Shown: piece by piece, positions 47,051 through 57,065 of the stretch
Layout: the number at the start of each line of letters is the position of its first letter
Numbering within the stretch: position 1 is the first letter of the stretch
From: Bacteroidota bacterium
GTDB taxonomy: Bacteria; Bacteroidota; Bacteroidia; B-17B0; Aurantibacillaceae
NCBI GenBank assembly: GCA_003153315.1
Contig: PLYA01000056.1
Coordinates: 84,087-148,086, forward strand
Length of the DNA stretch: 64,000 nt
Direction of reading: 5' to 3'
Notes under the pieces: model-generated
Databases searched by the model: none
Told to the model about the DNA's origin: nothing
Seen by the model: only the letters and a program-made list of their open reading frames with translations
Program-made: the position numbers and the translations under genes

Positions 47051-47659
47051 ATGAAAAAAACAGTATTCCTTTTATCGTTTTTTATTCTCTCCACAAACAC
47101 TTGCTTAAAAGCCCAGTATGGCTTGCAAATAGCATCTATGGTTCCTGCAGGCAAAACAGCTTATTTGTTAAAACCAGGCTATGGGGGTGAGTTTATACTT
47201 GGCTTTGGAGATATTGATAACCGATGGAAGTTTACGGCAAACATAGGTTTCTATTCCTTTAAGCCCACGCAGGATACCTTTAAAACCTATACAATAGAAA
47301 GCTCGCAAACCACCAGTTTGCTTCCTGCCACCGATGTAATTAAAAAATACCAGATGTTATCTTTTGGGTTTGGCAGCAATTTTAAAATATTAGACAAAAA
47401 GTTTTCGCCCATAATAGGTATGGATGCCTATGTAACCATAATCGATGAATCGGAAGATAGCAATGATGGAGTAGTAAATTCAAGCTCTACAAATGATACT
47501 TACTGGAGGTTATCTATCTGTCCAAAAGTTGGGGCCTGCTACCAGATAAAAGAAAGTTGGCTGCTTAACGCAGTAATTGGTAGAGATATGGGCTTTGGTT
47601 TAACCGGAACTCAGTCCTATTGGAAACCTTCATTCTCAGCTAGTTATTATTTTGATTAA
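47051..47659 (+). CDS. Secreted outer-membrane beta-barrel-like protein, hypothetical
   Basis: A 202-residue protein with signal peptide (FLLSFFILSTNTCLKAQ). The body alternates polar and hydrophobic residues with aromatic strand ends (WKFTANIGFYSF, KYQMLSFGFGSNFKI, YWRLSICPKVGACYQI) and ends in SASYYFD, the terminal aromatic pattern of small OM barrels. No family recognised. Followed after 3 bases by a lipoprotein gene, so the two probably form an operon from the promoter at 47001. Confidence 0.75.
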   Translation: MKKTVFLLSFFILSTNTCLKAQYGLQIASMVPAGKTAYLLKPGYGGEFILGFGDIDNRWKFTANIGFYSFKPTQDTFKTYTIESSQTTSLLPATDVIKKYQMLSFGFGSNFKILDKKFSPIIGMDAYVTIIDESEDSNDGVVNSSSTNDTYWRLSICPKVGACYQIKESWLLNAVIGRDMGFGLTGTQSYWKPSFSASYYFD

Positions 47660-47662
47660 ATC

Positions 47663-48433
47663 ATGAAAAAAACATCTTTCATTTCAATAGTTTTATTGTT
47701 GTTGTTTGGCAGCACGTCGTTTTATTCCTGCAAGAAGAAAACCTTTGACGATGCCCTTCCGCAAATTACACTTGTATCAGCAACGGTATCTAATTTAGAT
47801 AGTGTTTTACTGGTAGCTAATATAACTTCGGCAGGTGCCAATGCACTTGAGTATTGTGGTTTTGCTTATAGCGCCAATCCTTCTTTTAGTGTCTTAAACA
47901 GACAGGTTTTGTTTCAAGCAACTGGTACGGGTAAATTTCAGGCAGTTGTTCCGGCTATTCACGACAGTACCTATTATTTCAAAGCATTTGCAGCAAATGG
48001 CTTTGGTTATAATGTCAGTAATGTTATTAAATACACTGTGCCAACCCCAGCACCCGCTATTGCGCCTTGCACATTAACCAACAATTATGTAAATGACGGC
48101 GGATTAGGTTTTAGTGTTTCATCCTATGGTAGTGCAGCAAATCCGCAGTGGGGAGGCTATACAGTTACGCTAAATGGTACTAATGAGGATATTGCTATTT
48201 CTTTTCCTTATAAACCCATTAATGGTGTTTACAATACGGTGTCAGACGGTTCTACAATGGGAGCCGGACAAGCCTGTGTTTCCATTACTAACTTTAATAT
48301 TTATTACGTTAATAATGGAGGAAAAATATATGTTTCTGTAAACAGCAACGGAACTACCACTATTTCTTTCTGCTCTTTAACGTATAATAATGGTTTTTCA
48401 AATACCACTATATATGGTGAAGCCACTTTTTAG
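47663..48433 (+). CDS. Secreted lipoprotein, hypothetical
   Basis: A 256-residue predicted lipoprotein: signal peptide and lipobox STSFYSCKKK (Cys about residue 23). Residues 30-125 resemble a fibronectin type III-like domain (ALEYCGFAYSANPSFSVLN, STYYFKAFAANGFGYNVSNVIKY). The rest is beta-rich with Asn/Gly/Thr repeats and contains cysteines in APCTLTNNY, GQACVSITN and SFCSLTY. No function recognised. Ends before a strong bidirectional terminator. Confidence 0.78.
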   Translation: MKKTSFISIVLLLLFGSTSFYSCKKKTFDDALPQITLVSATVSNLDSVLLVANITSAGANALEYCGFAYSANPSFSVLNRQVLFQATGTGKFQAVVPAIHDSTYYFKAFAANGFGYNVSNVIKYTVPTPAPAIAPCTLTNNYVNDGGLGFSVSSYGSAANPQWGGYTVTLNGTNEDIAISFPYKPINGVYNTVSDGSTMGAGQACVSITNFNIYYVNNGGKIYVSVNSNGTTTISFCSLTYNNGFSNTTIYGEATF

Positions 48434-48460
48434 AAGTCTTAGTACTTAATTAAAGTAAAA

Positions 48461-48483
48461 GCCCGTTAATGATGTTAACGGGC
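48461..48483. terminator. Bidirectional terminator between convergent genes
   Basis: GCCCGTTAA, loop TGATG, TTAACGGGC: a perfect 9-bp stem. The minus-strand side is followed by TTTTAC and more T, so it is a better terminator for mdh; on the plus strand the tract is CTTATATT. Confidence 0.85.
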
Positions 48484-48510
48484 CTTATATTATTATAAGA
48501 AAAATTACTG

Positions 48511-49443
48511 TTAAACAGCTGCGCTTAAAACACTGTTCATGTTTCTAACGGCATCAGCGCTTTTTGCAAAGGCTGCTTTTTCTTCGTCGTTAAGTTTTAC
48601 ATCAACAATTTTTTCCCAACCGTTTTTGCCAATGGTAACAGGCACACCCAAGCAAATATCTTTTTGTCCGTATTCGCCATCCAAGGCCACACAGCAAGAG
48701 AAGAGTTTCTTTTGGTCGTTTAAAATACTATCAACTAAAGAGGCTACAGCAGCACCCGGTGCGTACCAGGCAGAAGTACCCAACATAGCTGTTAAGGTAG
48801 CGCCACCCACCATCGTATCGGCAGCTACTTTTTTAAGTGCATCGGCAGCTAAGAACTGAGAAACCGGAACACCTTTATAAGAAGCCAAACGGGTTAATGG
48901 AATCATAGTAGTATCGCCGTGTCCGCCTATAACCATACCCTCTAAATCGTTTGCAGAGGCATTAAGAGCTAAAGATAAATAACATTTAAAACGAGCGCTG
49001 TCTAATATACCACCCATACCAATAATACGGTGTTTAGGAAGCTTGCTTTCTTTTAAAGCCAGGTAAGTCATGGTATCCATAGGGTTAGCCACAATAACAA
49101 CCACCGCATTGGGAGAATGTTTCAATACGTTTTCGGTAACACCTTTCACAATACCGGCGTTAATACCTATAAGTTCTTCGCGGGTCATACCCGGTTTGCG
49201 AGGCACACCGCTGGTAATAACTACTACATGGCTGTTTGCAGTTTTGCTGTAATCATTGGTACTTCCCGTTACGCGGGTTTCAAACCCATTCAGGGTGGCA
49301 GTTTGCATCATATCAAGTGCTTTACCTTCGGCAAAGTTTTCTCTGATGTCTAATAATACTACTTCGCTGGCTATGCTTCTAAAAGCAATAGCATCGGCAC
49401 AGGTGGCTCCTACGTTTCCGGCTCCTATAATTGATACTTTCAT
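48511..49443 (-). CDS. mdh: Malate dehydrogenase
   Basis: NAD-dependent oxidation of malate to oxaloacetate in the TCA cycle. 310 residues, LDH-like branch. Nucleotide motif GAGNVGATCADAIA at the N-terminus, substrate-specificity loop SGVPRKPGMTREELI with the Arg that marks malate dehydrogenase, VANPMDTMTYLA, and catalytic His in GGHGDTTMIPL. ATG at 49443 sits at the conserved start. Monocistronic as far as visible. Confidence 0.97.
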   Translation of the reverse strand: MKVSIIGAGNVGATCADAIAFRSIASEVVLLDIRENFAEGKALDMMQTATLNGFETRVTGSTNDYSKTANSHVVVITSGVPRKPGMTREELIGINAGIVKGVTENVLKHSPNAVVVIVANPMDTMTYLALKESKLPKHRIIGMGGILDSARFKCYLSLALNASANDLEGMVIGGHGDTTMIPLTRLASYKGVPVSQFLAADALKKVAADTMVGGATLTAMLGTSAWYAPGAAVASLVDSILNDQKKLFSCCVALDGEYGQKDICLGVPVTIGKNGWEKIVDVKLNDEEKAAFAKSADAVRNMNSVLSAAV

Positions 49444-49541
49444 GGTTTGATTTTTTAGTGCGACAAAATTACTAAAAATTAGTTATTGCCGATATGATGA
49501 ATAGTTAACAAGTGTTGATATTGTTGTGCTGGAAATAGTAA

Positions 49542-51050
49542 TTAATAAAGAGCTAGGTTTATTTCAGGCATTTTGCAAACAGCGCACAAAGCACATTTGT
49601 TATACAACATCCAGTGGTCTCGCTCATTATATGGATATTTGTTTACGTAAGGCTTTAATGTAATTTTTTGTTTAACCCAAAGCGATGTAAGTTTAGGGTT
49701 GTAAGAATAGAATTTTAGTGCCCGTAAGGGATATTTAAGTAAATCCTGTCTGGCTATAGGATAGCGGGTAATTAAGCGCACACATACTATATCTAAGTTC
49801 TTTTCTAAAGATAGCTGATTGTATATTTCTGCCGTAAAACCATACCCAATGGTTAGTATGTCTCCTCCCCATTGTTTGGTGAAACCATATAATAACTTCT
49901 CTGCAGCCGTAGTAATTAATACCCTCCTATCCTCAAGTGGTTTATCAAAAGCTTCTGCAAACAAGTTCCCATTCTTATAACTTACATTTATATAGGTTTC
50001 CTTTTTGCAGTCACTTAGCTTAACAGAGAAAAAAACATCTTTAATAACCCGAGGATGGTATATGCGTTTATTGAAGTTAGCCCAATAGTTTATCTGAGAA
50101 ACCAATTCGGGTATTTTACCTTCATCTATATACCTAACCGCGTTAGCCTCTTCCATCTCTTTAGCATAATGTTTATAGGCTAAATGATACTGGTCATTTT
50201 CATCTATATTGTGTAATGCAGAAAACACTTCCATTTTGCCTTCACTAATTATATCTCCGGGATATGGAACGATAAATTGGGTAGCAGATGTATTTTTAAA
50301 ATGTTCCTTATAATAATCATATACCTTAAAGCGAGGAAACTTTACATGGTTAATCCATTTGTTCTCTTCGGTTAATAATACAAAACCTGATGCAAAAGGA
50401 ATTCCGTATTGTGGTTGCAAAAAATTAACAAAGCGGCAAAAGTTATTGGCAAAGTATTGCTCGCGCAGTTTGCCTATTTCAACATCATCTTTACCCGGGT
50501 AGCGTATCTGGTTAGGAAAATAACTGGCGCCACTCCAGCCCGATAGTAAATACGTAATGTTGGGCCAGCGTTTCTTTATTTCATCTAAAATAAAGTCAAC
50601 AGCGTTTTCATGATTAGAGTTTAATGCATCATTAATATTTACTAATACTTCATTTTTATACTCGATAATAACAATACTCTCTAAAGAGAAACCTATATAA
50701 CTTATTTTTACATCATTTACCTGATAGAAATTAAAGCTAATAGCCTCTGTTACCTTAATAAAACCTAAATGATTTAGAAAGGGTTTAACCCCTTCACGCC
50801 ACTGGTATGGGAAAAACACTTCCGCATTTTTATTCATTTGCTTTAATGTGGCGCTATGCAAATGGTCTTCATGTCCGTGAGAAATAAGAATAGCATCAGC
50901 TTTGATTTCCTCAGGCTCAACTGCAGGTAGGGGCCACAAATACCATTGTTTGTAATAGGCTGGGCCTTTTAACCAAGGGTCGAAGATTAAATTAGTGTTA
51001 CCACAACTTATTAAAAAGGATGAATGAGCAAGGTATTTTAACTTAATCAT
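49542..51050 (-). CDS. MBL-fold metallohydrolase with C-terminal Cys motif
   Basis: A 502-residue protein. Residues 1-230 form a metallo-beta-lactamase fold with the metal motif ISHGHEDHLHSATL (HXHXDH) near residues 52-65. A second half of about 250 residues is not recognised, and the C-terminus has CALCAVCKMPEIN near the end, a possible metal site. The layout is like that of CMP-Neu5Ac-hydroxylase-type or UlaG-like MBL proteins, but the substrate is unknown. Divergent from glyS with a 120-base shared promoter region. Confidence 0.8.
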   Translation of the reverse strand: MIKLKYLAHSSFLISCGNTNLIFDPWLKGPAYYKQWYLWPLPAVEPEEIKADAILISHGHEDHLHSATLKQMNKNAEVFFPYQWREGVKPFLNHLGFIKVTEAISFNFYQVNDVKISYIGFSLESIVIIEYKNEVLVNINDALNSNHENAVDFILDEIKKRWPNITYLLSGWSGASYFPNQIRYPGKDDVEIGKLREQYFANNFCRFVNFLQPQYGIPFASGFVLLTEENKWINHVKFPRFKVYDYYKEHFKNTSATQFIVPYPGDIISEGKMEVFSALHNIDENDQYHLAYKHYAKEMEEANAVRYIDEGKIPELVSQINYWANFNKRIYHPRVIKDVFFSVKLSDCKKETYINVSYKNGNLFAEAFDKPLEDRRVLITTAAEKLLYGFTKQWGGDILTIGYGFTAEIYNQLSLEKNLDIVCVRLITRYPIARQDLLKYPLRALKFYSYNPKLTSLWVKQKITLKPYVNKYPYNERDHWMLYNKCALCAVCKMPEINLALY

Positions 51051-51157
51051 GTAACCCTAACGGAGCAAATATTCTTTTATTGTGAAGTGGATAAATAAAA
51101 ATCCGGTTCTTCGTTTAGTGAAGAATTCTACAGGCTTTAAAGTCCTTATTAATTTGT

Positions 51158-51165
51158 TATTTTTG
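51158..51165 (+). promoter_or_regulatory. Probable -7 element of glyS
   Basis: TATTTTTG fits TAnnTTTG and lies 5 bases before the glyS ATG, so the mRNA would have an extremely short leader or the element is not used. No clear -33 TTG is visible upstream. Confidence 0.35.
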
Positions 51166-51170
51166 CGCCC

Positions 51171-52712
51171 ATGAGCAACCAGGAAGATTTATTTAAAAAC
51201 CTTATATCCCACTCTAAAGAGTATGGGTTTATTTTTCAAAGCAGTGAGATTTACGATGGACTAAGCGCTGTTTACGACTACGGACAGAATGGTGTATTGT
51301 TAAAGAACAACATTCGTAATTATTGGTGGCAGAGCATGGTTCAATTGAATGAAAATATTGTGGGTATTGATGCCGCTATTTTTATGCACCCCACCACCTG
51401 GAAAGCAAGTGGGCACGTGGATGCTTTTAGCGACCCATTAATTGATAATAAAGACAGTAAAAAACGTTACCGTGCGGATGTTTTGATTGAAGAGCATGTG
51501 GCGAAGATTGAAGCCAAGATTGATAAAGAAGTAGAAAAGGCAGCCAAGCGTTTTGAAGGCTTTGATGAAAAGATGTTTCGCTCTACCAATGCACGTGTGC
51601 TGGAATACCAAAATAAGATTGACGAAATAAACGAGCGTTTTAAGAAAGCACTTAATGAAAACGATTTAACCGAAGTAAGACAAATCATTATTGATTGTGA
51701 TATTGTTTGTGCTGTAAGCGGTAGTAAAAACTGGACGGATGTCCGTCAGTTTAACCTAATGTTTTCTACACAACTTGGCTCTGTGGCAGGTGATAGTGAT
51801 ACTATTTATCTACGTCCTGAAACAGCACAGGGTATCTTTGTAAACTTCTTGAACGTGCAAAAAACCGGACGCATGAAAATTCCGTTTGGTATTGCACAAA
51901 CAGGTAAGGCTTTCCGTAATGAAATTGTTGCCCGTCAGTTTATTTTCCGTATGCGTGAGTTTGAGCAAATGGAAATGCAGTTCTTTATACGCCCAGGAAC
52001 ACAAAAAGAATGGTATGAAAATTGGAAACAAATCCGCTTAAAGTGGCATAATGCCTTGGGTATTGATGCAAACAAAAAACGTTTTCATGACCATATTAAA
52101 TTAGCACACTATGCAGATGCTGCTTGCGATATTGAATTTGAATTCCCATTTGGTTTTAAAGAGTTAGAGGGCATTCACAGCCGTACAGATTTTGATTTAC
52201 GAAACCACGAACAATTCTCTGGTAAAAAACAACAGTACTTCGACCCTGAATTGAACCAAAGTTATACCCCTTATGTAATTGAAACTTCTATAGGTTTAGA
52301 TCGTATGTTCTTAGCTATTATGGCTTCTTCTTTAAAAGAAGAAAAGTTGGAGGATGGTTCAGAGCGTGTTGTATTATCATTACCAGCAGCTTTAGCTCCT
52401 ATTAAGGTAGCTGTTTTCCCATTGATGGGTAAAGACGGTATGCCTGAAAAAGCCATGGAAATAATGAACATACTGAAGTTTGATTATAACTGCTGGTACG
52501 AAGAAAAGGATAATATAGGCAAACGTTACCGTCGTCAGGATGCTATTGGAACACCTTATTGCATTACGGTTGACCAACAAAGTTTAGAAGATAATACGGT
52601 TACTATACGGGACAGAGACACAATGAAACAGGACAGGGTTTCTATAGATAAAATCCCTTCTATTATTGAAGAGAAAGTAAGTATGAAGAGCTTATTGAAG
52701 AAGCTGGGTTAA
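51171..52712 (+). CDS. glyS: Glycyl-tRNA synthetase, single-chain type
   Basis: Class II synthetase of 513 residues, the homodimeric (archaeal/eukaryal and Bacteroidota) type rather than alpha2beta2. Visible: YGFIFQSSEIYDGLSAVYDYG at the start (motif region before 1, read in parts), motif 2 FRNEIVARQFIFRMREFEQMEMQF, motif 3 ETSIGLDRMFLA, and an anticodon-binding domain about 420-513 (APIKVAVFPLM, KRYRRQDAIGTPYCITVD). It converges with the 102-residue gene downstream with a 4-base overlap of stops. Confidence 0.97.
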   Translation: MSNQEDLFKNLISHSKEYGFIFQSSEIYDGLSAVYDYGQNGVLLKNNIRNYWWQSMVQLNENIVGIDAAIFMHPTTWKASGHVDAFSDPLIDNKDSKKRYRADVLIEEHVAKIEAKIDKEVEKAAKRFEGFDEKMFRSTNARVLEYQNKIDEINERFKKALNENDLTEVRQIIIDCDIVCAVSGSKNWTDVRQFNLMFSTQLGSVAGDSDTIYLRPETAQGIFVNFLNVQKTGRMKIPFGIAQTGKAFRNEIVARQFIFRMREFEQMEMQFFIRPGTQKEWYENWKQIRLKWHNALGIDANKKRFHDHIKLAHYADAACDIEFEFPFGFKELEGIHSRTDFDLRNHEQFSGKKQQYFDPELNQSYTPYVIETSIGLDRMFLAIMASSLKEEKLEDGSERVVLSLPAALAPIKVAVFPLMGKDGMPEKAMEIMNILKFDYNCWYEEKDNIGKRYRRQDAIGTPYCITVDQQSLEDNTVTIRDRDTMKQDRVSIDKIPSIIEEKVSMKSLLKKLG

Positions 52713-53017
52713 GAAGCAATAGCCCTTAATATTCTATAAACACCTTTTTTTTCATCGGCTGTATTTGCCCATAGCATGTGGTGGTCTCCTATGGCGCAGA
52801 TGTCCCAAACTTCTGTAACATTGGGCCTGAAAATATCAATCCGCCATAAGTTAGAATTTCCAGTAACCTGATGGATTTTATATTCACAAACTTCGTTAGA
52901 AGGCGCAATAGTAACTTTACCGTTACTAAAATTATACGATAAACGAGCAGAGTCTGCTTCTGCCACCCACTTTTTCTCTATAAGGGTTTCTACCCGTTCT
53001 CTTTCGCTTGCGTACAT
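52709..53017 (-). CDS. Hypothetical small protein
   Basis: A 102-residue soluble frame (MYASERERVETLIEKKWVAEAD). It has no signal or membrane segment; the alternating pattern of the middle (RLSYNFSNGKVTIAP, CEYKIHQVTGNSNLWRIDIF, EVWDICAIGDHHML) suggests a beta-sheet protein. No family recognised. Coding density and composition look real, and it ends by overlapping the glyS stop. The 293 bases upstream (53018-53310) hold no recognisable feature. Confidence 0.65.
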   Translation of the reverse strand: MYASERERVETLIEKKWVAEADSARLSYNFSNGKVTIAPSNEVCEYKIHQVTGNSNLWRIDIFRPNVTEVWDICAIGDHHMLWANTADEKKGVYRILRAIAS

Positions 53018-53310
53018 AGTTCAAATATAGTAGATTTTTGATAGAATTAAACATGTAAAAAACCTAATTTTTATCATGGTTAGCTATTTAATTTTTAAAA
53101 AGAAACACTTAAAAAAATCTAACCGCTATCTATTAATATCCCTTATTTCATTAGTATTTCAGGCATTTATTTTCTTCTTGTAGTTGTTTATATGACATAA
53201 TTCTATTAGTTTTTTTGACGGGAGTATCATTTCCCCAACTATATAGTATGCAGAGTTGCCAACATAGTTTTGCTGAGAGATTAATTCAATAATAAATTAA
53301 AAAAATAAAC

Positions 53311-54000
53311 ATGAAAAACTCAAACAAAAAGAACACTACTTACTCAGAAGTAAACAAGGTTTCGCAAAAAAAGATAACAAGAAGTAATTCTTATTCATTT
53401 AAAACAAAAATGCTCTTATTAGCAGTAAGTTTTATTTTTAGTCTAGAGTATGGTATTTGTCAGCAATATAGTCTTGTACAAAAGAAAAATATCGGACTTG
53501 CTGTTTCAGGTATGGTAGGCCCTGATGGATATGGCATTCTGTATTTACCTACTGTTTATTATAAAAAAAACAGAAACTCTTATTTTATGGGGCCTGTTAT
53601 ACAAAATCAGAAAATGAATGTATCAGGTGCTCAATTGAATTATGATTATTCCATAGTAAATGAAGGTGAAGGTTATTACAAAAGATTAGAATTATTTTGT
53701 TTTGTCAAAGCTTTATATCAGGGTAATGCATTATTAGGTAAGCAAACACTTTGTGTTGAGAATTTAGCGAATGCAGAAAATGCAAAAAATGCATCTCAGG
53801 CACATTTTAAATCTATTGAATTTTACGCAGGATTCGGGTTCAAAATCAAATTATTCGATAACATAAAATGGGTTAGTAGCATAGGAACAGGTGGCTATAC
53901 TTCTTTTAACTCTCCAAGTCGTTTCTATTATGCCGAATATTCCGGTCATCATTTGGGTATTATGTTTAATGCTGGTATTTCAATCGATTTAAAAAAATAA
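53311..54000 (+). CDS. Secreted hypothetical protein, OM barrel-like
   Basis: A 229-residue frame. The first 33 residues are polar and basic (NSNKKNTTYSEVNKVSQKK) and precede a hydrophobic signal (MLLLAVSFIFSLEYGICQ), so translation may start at 53410 instead. The rest alternates in strands with aromatic ends (KKNIGLAVSGMVGPDG, RNSYFMGPVI, FKSIEFYAGFGFKIKLF) and finishes with LGIMFNAGISIDLKK, suggesting a small outer-membrane barrel. No family identified. Confidence 0.7.
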   Translation: MKNSNKKNTTYSEVNKVSQKKITRSNSYSFKTKMLLLAVSFIFSLEYGICQQYSLVQKKNIGLAVSGMVGPDGYGILYLPTVYYKKNRNSYFMGPVIQNQKMNVSGAQLNYDYSIVNEGEGYYKRLELFCFVKALYQGNALLGKQTLCVENLANAENAKNASQAHFKSIEFYAGFGFKIKLFDNIKWVSSIGTGGYTSFNSPSRFYYAEYSGHHLGIMFNAGISIDLKK

Positions 54001-54095
54001 TACATCTGTTTATTCTTCGTTAAACGTTTTAATACTAAAATCTTATGTCAATAAATCAAACACATATAATAGAAAATACAGTTGTTGATAATGAA

Positions 54096-56969
54096 CTAAT
54101 GCGCTTCTAACCAGTTTAAACCTATACCCATGCCAACTTCTAAAGGAACGTCTAAAGGTAAAGCATGTTTCATATGTTCTTCAATAACGGGTTTTATGGC
54201 ATCCAGTTCTGATTTTTCTACATCAAAAATTAACTCATCATGTACCTGCAAAATCATTTTACTTTTAAAGTTTTGCTTCTTTAATTCCTTTTGAATAGAA
54301 ATCATAGCTACTTTAATCATATCGGCAGCAGAGCCTTGTATGGGCGCATTAATGGCATTTCGTTCGGCATAGCCTCGTACTACGGCATTGTTGGAAGTGA
54401 TATCGCGCAACCAGCGTTTTCTGCCTAAAAGGGTTTGTACAAAACCATGCTCTCTGGCAAAGTTTATGGTATCGTCCATATACTTTTTAATGGAAGAATA
54501 TTCTCTAAAATAATTATCAATCAGTTGTTTTGCTTCGGTACGAGAAACCCCAATGTTTTCAGCTAATCCAAAAGCGCCTTGTCCGTATATGATACCAAAG
54601 TTTACGCTCTTGGCTTTGTAACGCATTTCTTTGGTAACCTCGCTTTCATCAATGCCATAAACCTTGGCAGCGGTTGCGGTATGAATATCTTTACCCAGAC
54701 GAAAAGCTTCACACATATTAGGGTCTTTACTGATGGATGCCACAATGCGCAATTCTATCTGCGAATAATCCGCGCTTAACAGAATATGGTTTTCATCTCT
54801 CGGAATAAATGCTTTGCGAATGTATCGTCCTCGTTCAGTACGCACAGGTATGTTTTGCAGATTTGGGTTATCAGAACTTAAACGCCCTGTAACCGCCACT
54901 ACCTGATTGTAGGAAGTATGCAGGCGACCTGTTTTGAAGTTAACCAACAGCGGGAGTGTATCTACATACGTATTCTTTAACTTCATTGCTTCACGGTATT
55001 CCAATATCTTTCCTACAATGGGGTGTTTATCGGTAAGCTTTGCCAATACATCCTCGCCCGTGGAGTATTGTCCGGTTTTTGTTTTCTTGGGCTTATCAAT
55101 AATCTTTAGGTATTCAAACAGAATCTCCCCCACCTGTTTAGGAGAAGAAACATTAAACGGAGTGCCTGCCAGTTTTTGTATCTCATCATCAATCTGTACA
55201 ATTTCTTTTTCCAGTTGAGCTGAGTAATCATTCAATACTTTGGTATCGATTCTTACTCCTTCACGTTCCATATCGGCAAGTACATGCACCAGAGGCACTT
55301 CCACATCATGAAATAACTTTTCCAGTTTATTTTCTTCCAGCTTAGGTGCAAATACTTTTTCAAGCTGAAGTGTTACATCAGCATCTTCGGCAGCATATTC
55401 TTTAATGGCTTCTATTTCTGCATCGCGCATGCTGGTTTGGTTCTTTCCTTTCTTGCCTATTAAAGTTTCTATACTGATAGGAGAATAGTTTAAATAGGTT
55501 TCGGCAAGCACGTTCATATTATGGCGCATCTCCGGTTGAATAAGGAAATGCGCAATCATGGTATCAAAGAGTTTGTTTTTAATTTCTATGCCGTAATTCT
55601 TCAATACCTGTAAATCGTATTTAATGTTTTGTCCGATGAGTGTTTTGCTTTCATCTTCAAATAAGGGTTTGAATTCGTTAACAATGCTTTGTGCTTCTTG
55701 TTGGTTCTCCGGAAAAGGAATGTAATAAGCTTCGAACGGTTTAACGGCAAAAGACAAGCCTACAATCTCTGCTACATAGGTATCTAATGAAGTTGTTTCG
55801 CTATCAAAGCAAAACTCTTTGTTGTGATGTAACGTATTCAACAACTCGCTTCGTTTTTCTTTTGTATCAATTAAAAAGTATTTGTGTTCGGTGTCGTTTG
55901 CTGTTTTATATATTTTAGGAGCTTCGCTTGTTTCTTCTTCTACTAGAGTTTCTCCCTCTTCACTAAACATATCAACCTGTGCAGGGTTTGTTTTGGCTGC
56001 CGGTTTTGCAGATTTGGATTGATTATCATCTGTGGTATTTGATTTACTGCTATTCCATTGTTCAGGCATGCCATCAGAAATATCCTCGCCTAATATTTTT
56101 TTCGCAATGGTTCTGAATTCAAGTTCTTTAAATACCTCGCGTAAAGCATCCTTGTTTATTTCTTTTCTTATCAGTTCCTCATCATGCAATTCAATAGGTA
56201 TATCTAACACAATAGTGGCAAGACGTTTAGAGAGGATTGCCTTATCTTTATTATTCTCAACTTTCTCTTTCAGTTTGCCTTTTAGCTTATCTGTGTTCAA
56301 GTATAAGTTTTCAACCGAATCAAAATCCTTAACTAATTGTATAGCGGTTTTTTCTCCCACACCCGGTATGCCGGGTATGTTATCAGAGGTATCGCCCATC
56401 AAGCCCAATATATCAATTAGCTGAGCTACATTTTTTATCTGCCACTTATCGCAAATTTCTTTTACACCCAAAATCTCAGCACCGTTGCCTAAGCGGGCAG
56501 GTTTGTAAATAAAGGTGTTCTCATCCACCAGTTGTCCGTAGTCTTTATCAGGTGTCATCATGTATGTGGTAAATCCTTTTTTCTCTGCTTGCATGGCTAA
56601 AGAGCCAATGACATCATCCGCTTCAAAGCCATTGAATGATAAGGCAGGGATATTAAAACCTTCTAATAATTTAAAAATATAAGGAATGGCTTTGCGCAAG
56701 TCGTCGGGCATTTCTTCGCGTTGCGCTTTATAGGCTTCAAACTCTATGTGACGATGGGTAGGCCCTGCTAAATCAAATACCACAGCAATATGCGTGGGTT
56801 TTTCTTTATTTAATACTTCTAACAAAGTATTGGTAAAGCCGAAAATAGCCGAAGTATTTAAGCCCTGCGAATTAATACGCGGGTTATTGCTGAATGCAAA
56901 ATAAGCGCGATAAATAAGCGCAAAGGCATCGAGCAGAAATAATTTTTTAGGAACATCTTTTGTAATCAT
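54096..56969 (-). CDS. polA: DNA polymerase I
   Basis: A 957-residue three-domain enzyme. 5'-nuclease about 1-290 (LLDAFALIYRAYFAF, DVIGSLAMQAEKKG, GDTSDNIPGIPGVGEKTA), a linker rich in Lys/Ser/Asn, a 3'-5' exonuclease about 380-570 retaining the DXE acid pair in FCFDSETTSLD, and the polymerase with RRAKSVNFGIIYGQ-like KAKSVNFGIIYGQG, YSQIELR and QVHDELIFDV. Both nuclease and polymerase motifs are intact. It carries out gap filling and Okazaki fragment processing. Confidence 0.97.
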   Translation of the reverse strand: MITKDVPKKLFLLDAFALIYRAYFAFSNNPRINSQGLNTSAIFGFTNTLLEVLNKEKPTHIAVVFDLAGPTHRHIEFEAYKAQREEMPDDLRKAIPYIFKLLEGFNIPALSFNGFEADDVIGSLAMQAEKKGFTTYMMTPDKDYGQLVDENTFIYKPARLGNGAEILGVKEICDKWQIKNVAQLIDILGLMGDTSDNIPGIPGVGEKTAIQLVKDFDSVENLYLNTDKLKGKLKEKVENNKDKAILSKRLATIVLDIPIELHDEELIRKEINKDALREVFKELEFRTIAKKILGEDISDGMPEQWNSSKSNTTDDNQSKSAKPAAKTNPAQVDMFSEEGETLVEEETSEAPKIYKTANDTEHKYFLIDTKEKRSELLNTLHHNKEFCFDSETTSLDTYVAEIVGLSFAVKPFEAYYIPFPENQQEAQSIVNEFKPLFEDESKTLIGQNIKYDLQVLKNYGIEIKNKLFDTMIAHFLIQPEMRHNMNVLAETYLNYSPISIETLIGKKGKNQTSMRDAEIEAIKEYAAEDADVTLQLEKVFAPKLEENKLEKLFHDVEVPLVHVLADMEREGVRIDTKVLNDYSAQLEKEIVQIDDEIQKLAGTPFNVSSPKQVGEILFEYLKIIDKPKKTKTGQYSTGEDVLAKLTDKHPIVGKILEYREAMKLKNTYVDTLPLLVNFKTGRLHTSYNQVVAVTGRLSSDNPNLQNIPVRTERGRYIRKAFIPRDENHILLSADYSQIELRIVASISKDPNMCEAFRLGKDIHTATAAKVYGIDESEVTKEMRYKAKSVNFGIIYGQGAFGLAENIGVSRTEAKQLIDNYFREYSSIKKYMDDTINFAREHGFVQTLLGRKRWLRDITSNNAVVRGYAERNAINAPIQGSAADMIKVAMISIQKELKKQNFKSKMILQVHDELIFDVEKSELDAIKPVIEEHMKHALPLDVPLEVGMGIGLNWLEAH

Positions 56970-57065
56970 GTTATTGGATTTAGCACGTAAAATTAAGCAT
57001 GCCTAATTAACAACGCAGAATAAAAATTAATTACTTTTGTTTCCTTACTAACAAATGCTATTTAA

